Assembly (NCBI GenBank): GCA_038209555.1
Contig: JBBQXP010000132.1
Coordinates: forward strand, 1 to 6,153
Reading direction: 5' to 3'
Length of the DNA: 6,153 nt
Source: DASQGA01 sp038209555
GTDB lineage: Bacteria; Actinomycetota; Thermoleophilia; Gaiellales; Gaiellaceae
Below the pieces are notes generated by a model. It was not told the DNA's origin and did no database searches. It saw only the letters and a program-made list of their open reading frames with translations. The translations under genes were made by a program, and so were the position numbers. Of the stretch, positions 5,110-6,153 are shown piece by piece. The stretch's first letter is position 1. Each line of letters opens with the position of its first letter.

Positions 5110-5789
5110 CTAGGGGGCGAAGAGCGTGAGCTCGGGCTCGCGCCCCGCAGCAGCTCGAGGTCGACCTCGGCGCAGCGAATCTCGCGCGCTTCCGCAAGCG
5201 TGACTGCCTGCGGGCGGAACCGCTCTGCGACCAGGAGGCCGCGGCAGCCTGCGGTCGCCGGGTCGAGCCGGATTCGCTCCAGGTAGCGGCAGAGCTGCTC
5301 GACCGCCTCGATCGTCCCCATGCGCTTCACCTCGACTGCGAGCCAGTCCCCTTCGCCGTCGCGGCACATGAGGTCGACGGGGCCGATGTCCGTCGGCCAC
5401 TCCCGGCGAACGAGCCGAATCCCTTCCCCGAGCGCAGCCGGCCGCTCCGCGAGCTCCTCCTGGAGGTGGCGCTCGACGCCGTCCTTCTCGAGCGCTGCGG
5501 CCTCGCCCATCTCGTGCGACACGTCGCTCAGGACCTCGGACACGCGGATCTCGAGCTGGTCCTCCGCCCTGCCCGCCCGCTTGCGCACCACGAGGCGCTC
5601 TAGCGGATCTCCTTCCTGCTCGATCACCGTCGGCGGAGTCATCCAGTTCAGCGGTTTGTACCCGCCGGTGTCCGCGTGGACGAGCACCGACCCGTCGGAT
5701 TTCAGCATCACGACGCGCGTCGACTCCGGCAGGACGGCCGTGAGCCGGCCGGTGTAGCGGACATCGCAGCGGGCGACGATGAGGCGCAC
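5110..5789 (-). CDS. nucS: Mismatch-specific endonuclease NucS (EndoMS), frameshifted near the C-terminus
   Basis: NucS cuts both strands at mismatches and provides non-canonical mismatch repair in actinobacteria lacking MutS/MutL. Residues 1-216 are intact: N-terminal DNA-binding domain with YKPLNWM (44-50, W49), then a RecB-like nuclease domain with D139 in GPVDLMCRD and E153/K155 in AVEVKR. The GTG at 5789 gives the expected MRLIVARCDV start and follows TACGGT by 7 bases. After LELLRG (216) the frame as written runs on into tag, adding 81 unrelated residues and ending at 4896 (297 residues). The -1 frame instead reads REPELTLFAP and stops at 5110, matching the usual short end with an LTLF-type tail. 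Adding one G to the four-G run at 5143-5146 restores a normal 226-residue protein. The feature ends at that restored stop. Known family biology places sliding-clamp binding in this tail. Confidence 0.9.
5143..5146 (-). other. Apparent one-base deletion in nucS (G-run)
   Basis: On the minus strand codons CTG CTG CGG GGC continue out of frame; CTG CTG CGG GGG CGC GAG would read LLRGRE and join the true C-terminus. The missing base falls in a homopolymer of four G. Such runs are typical for both real slippage mutations and sequencing indels. The site is not a good match to a classical -1 programmed slippery heptamer. Confidence 0.8.
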
Positions 5790-5796
5790 CGCGCGG

Positions 5797-5802
5797 ACCG
5801 TA
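5797..5802 (-). promoter_or_regulatory. -10 element (TACGGT) of nucS, probably leaderless
   Basis: On the minus strand TACGGT is followed by 7 bases and then the nucS GTG, the same spacing as for the small gene starting at 3439. A 5-bp inverted repeat GTCCG-3-CGGAC (5805-5817) lies immediately upstream of it. No -35 match is obvious. A GTG at or beside the transcription start is common in actinobacteria. Confidence 0.42.
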
Positions 5803-5922
5803 CTGTCCGCTTCGGACGCATCTGCCGAGCGGCGTCTGCCTACGCGTCGGTCGCGACGGCACCGCTGAATCGCTTCGAGGTGGCCTGCTCGTGCTCCGGC
5901 TGACGCCGGCACTCACGGGGTT

Positions 5923-5967
5923 CGCTCGGCGCTCAGCGCCTTCTCTGTCGTAGCCGGGCGCCGAGCG
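5923..5967 (-). repeat. 10-bp inverted repeat across the stop codon of the right-edge gene
   Basis: CGCTCGGCGC (5923-5932) and GCGCCGAGCG (5958-5967) are perfect reverse complements separated by 25 bases; the TGA (5933-5935) lies in the spacer. A smaller GGCGC-TCA-GCGCC hairpin (5928-5940) competes for the first arm. It may act as a terminator for this gene ahead of nucS, although no T-run follows. Confidence 0.4.
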
Positions 5968-6153
5968 CGAGGGCCGCGAGCGCCGCCGGCAAGCCCGCCG
6001 CTAGGGGCAGGACGCCGCCCGAGTTGAGCGTGTTCCGCTTGGCCACGGCGATGTGGACCGCAGTCCCAATCGTCGGTGCCTCGGAGCGTCCGTCCTGCGG
6101 AAGGACGGTTACGTACGCCGCGAGCGACCCGTCGTTGACCGCCTTGAGCTTCC
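5933..6153 (-). CDS. C-terminal end of a membrane-anchored protein, 5' end beyond window
   Basis: 72 codons are visible, entering at the right edge and ending with TGA at 5933. The visible part begins KLKAVNDGSLAAYVTVLPQDG, apparently beta-strand-rich, then continues to about residue 44. A hydrophobic segment follows at about 46-64 (VLPLAAGLPAALAALALGA), and the protein ends in a basic tail, RLRQRRR. This is the layout of an extracytoplasmic domain held by one C-terminal membrane helix with the arginine tail inside the cell. There is no LPXTG motif, so it is not a sortase substrate. The family cannot be named from this piece. The gene is co-oriented with nucS, 143 bases downstream; nucS appears to have its own promoter. 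The frame with high third-position GC and a sensible end supports real coding. Confidence 0.7.
   Translation of the reverse strand, partial: KLKAVNDGSLAAYVTVLPQDGRSEAPTIGTAVHIAVAKRNTLNSGGVLPLAAGLPAALAALALGARLRQRRR

Noticed and set aside
5140..5150. Programmed -1 ribosomal frameshift in nucS
   Set aside because: CGG GGC is not a good slippery heptamer, no downstream stem or pseudoknot was recognised, and the normal product is made by relatives without frameshifting.
5110..5916. Minus-strand 268-codon frame over nucS
   Set aside because: Only its last ten codons are real (the displaced NucS tail); the rest is an Arg/Pro-rich shadow of nucS.

Overview
The window is GC-rich DNA, most likely from an actinobacterium (Actinomycetota). 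The evidence is a NucS mismatch endonuclease, a class III cyclase carrying a double-CxxC N-terminus, many GTG starts without clear Shine-Dalgarno sequences, and TAnnnT hexamers a few bases upstream of start codons. A soil lineage such as Thermoleophilia is possible, but the sequence alone does not settle the class. There is no mobile element, CRISPR array, rRNA or tRNA.

Layout from left to right. A secreted gamma-glutamyltransferase gene (minus strand) runs off the left edge. Upstream of it, also on the minus strand, is a class III adenylate cyclase gene whose frame is broken by one in-frame TAG; recognisable cyclase sequence continues for 44 codons beyond it, and a 26-codon ORF overlaps its original stop. 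Three plus-strand genes follow: a DUF1697 protein, a 64-residue small protein and a WrbA-type NAD(P)H:quinone oxidoreductase. A GC-rich hairpin separates the convergent wrbA and tag ends. The right side is all minus strand: a 3-methyladenine DNA glycosylase I (tag) gene sits 17 bases downstream of the restored nucS stop, and nucS lies downstream of the 3' end of a gene for a membrane-anchored protein that enters from the right edge. No stretch longer than 300 bases lacks a gene.

Functionally, nucS and tag form a small DNA-repair pair (mismatch cleavage plus alkylation base excision). wrbA (quinone and redox stress) and ggt (extracytoplasmic gamma-glutamyl or glutathione metabolism) are stand-alone housekeeping or stress genes, and the cyclase is a signalling gene. 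These are ordinary families and I see no new multi-gene system.

The most notable features are two single-event lesions, each just after an intact catalytic core: the TAG in the cyclase, and an apparent loss of one G in a four-G run that removes the conserved C-terminal tail of NucS. Either could be real or a sequence/assembly error. Also notable are a perfect 9-bp inverted repeat that places the wrbA GTG start in its loop, and two genes with a TAnnnT-N7-GTG arrangement suggesting leaderless transcripts.
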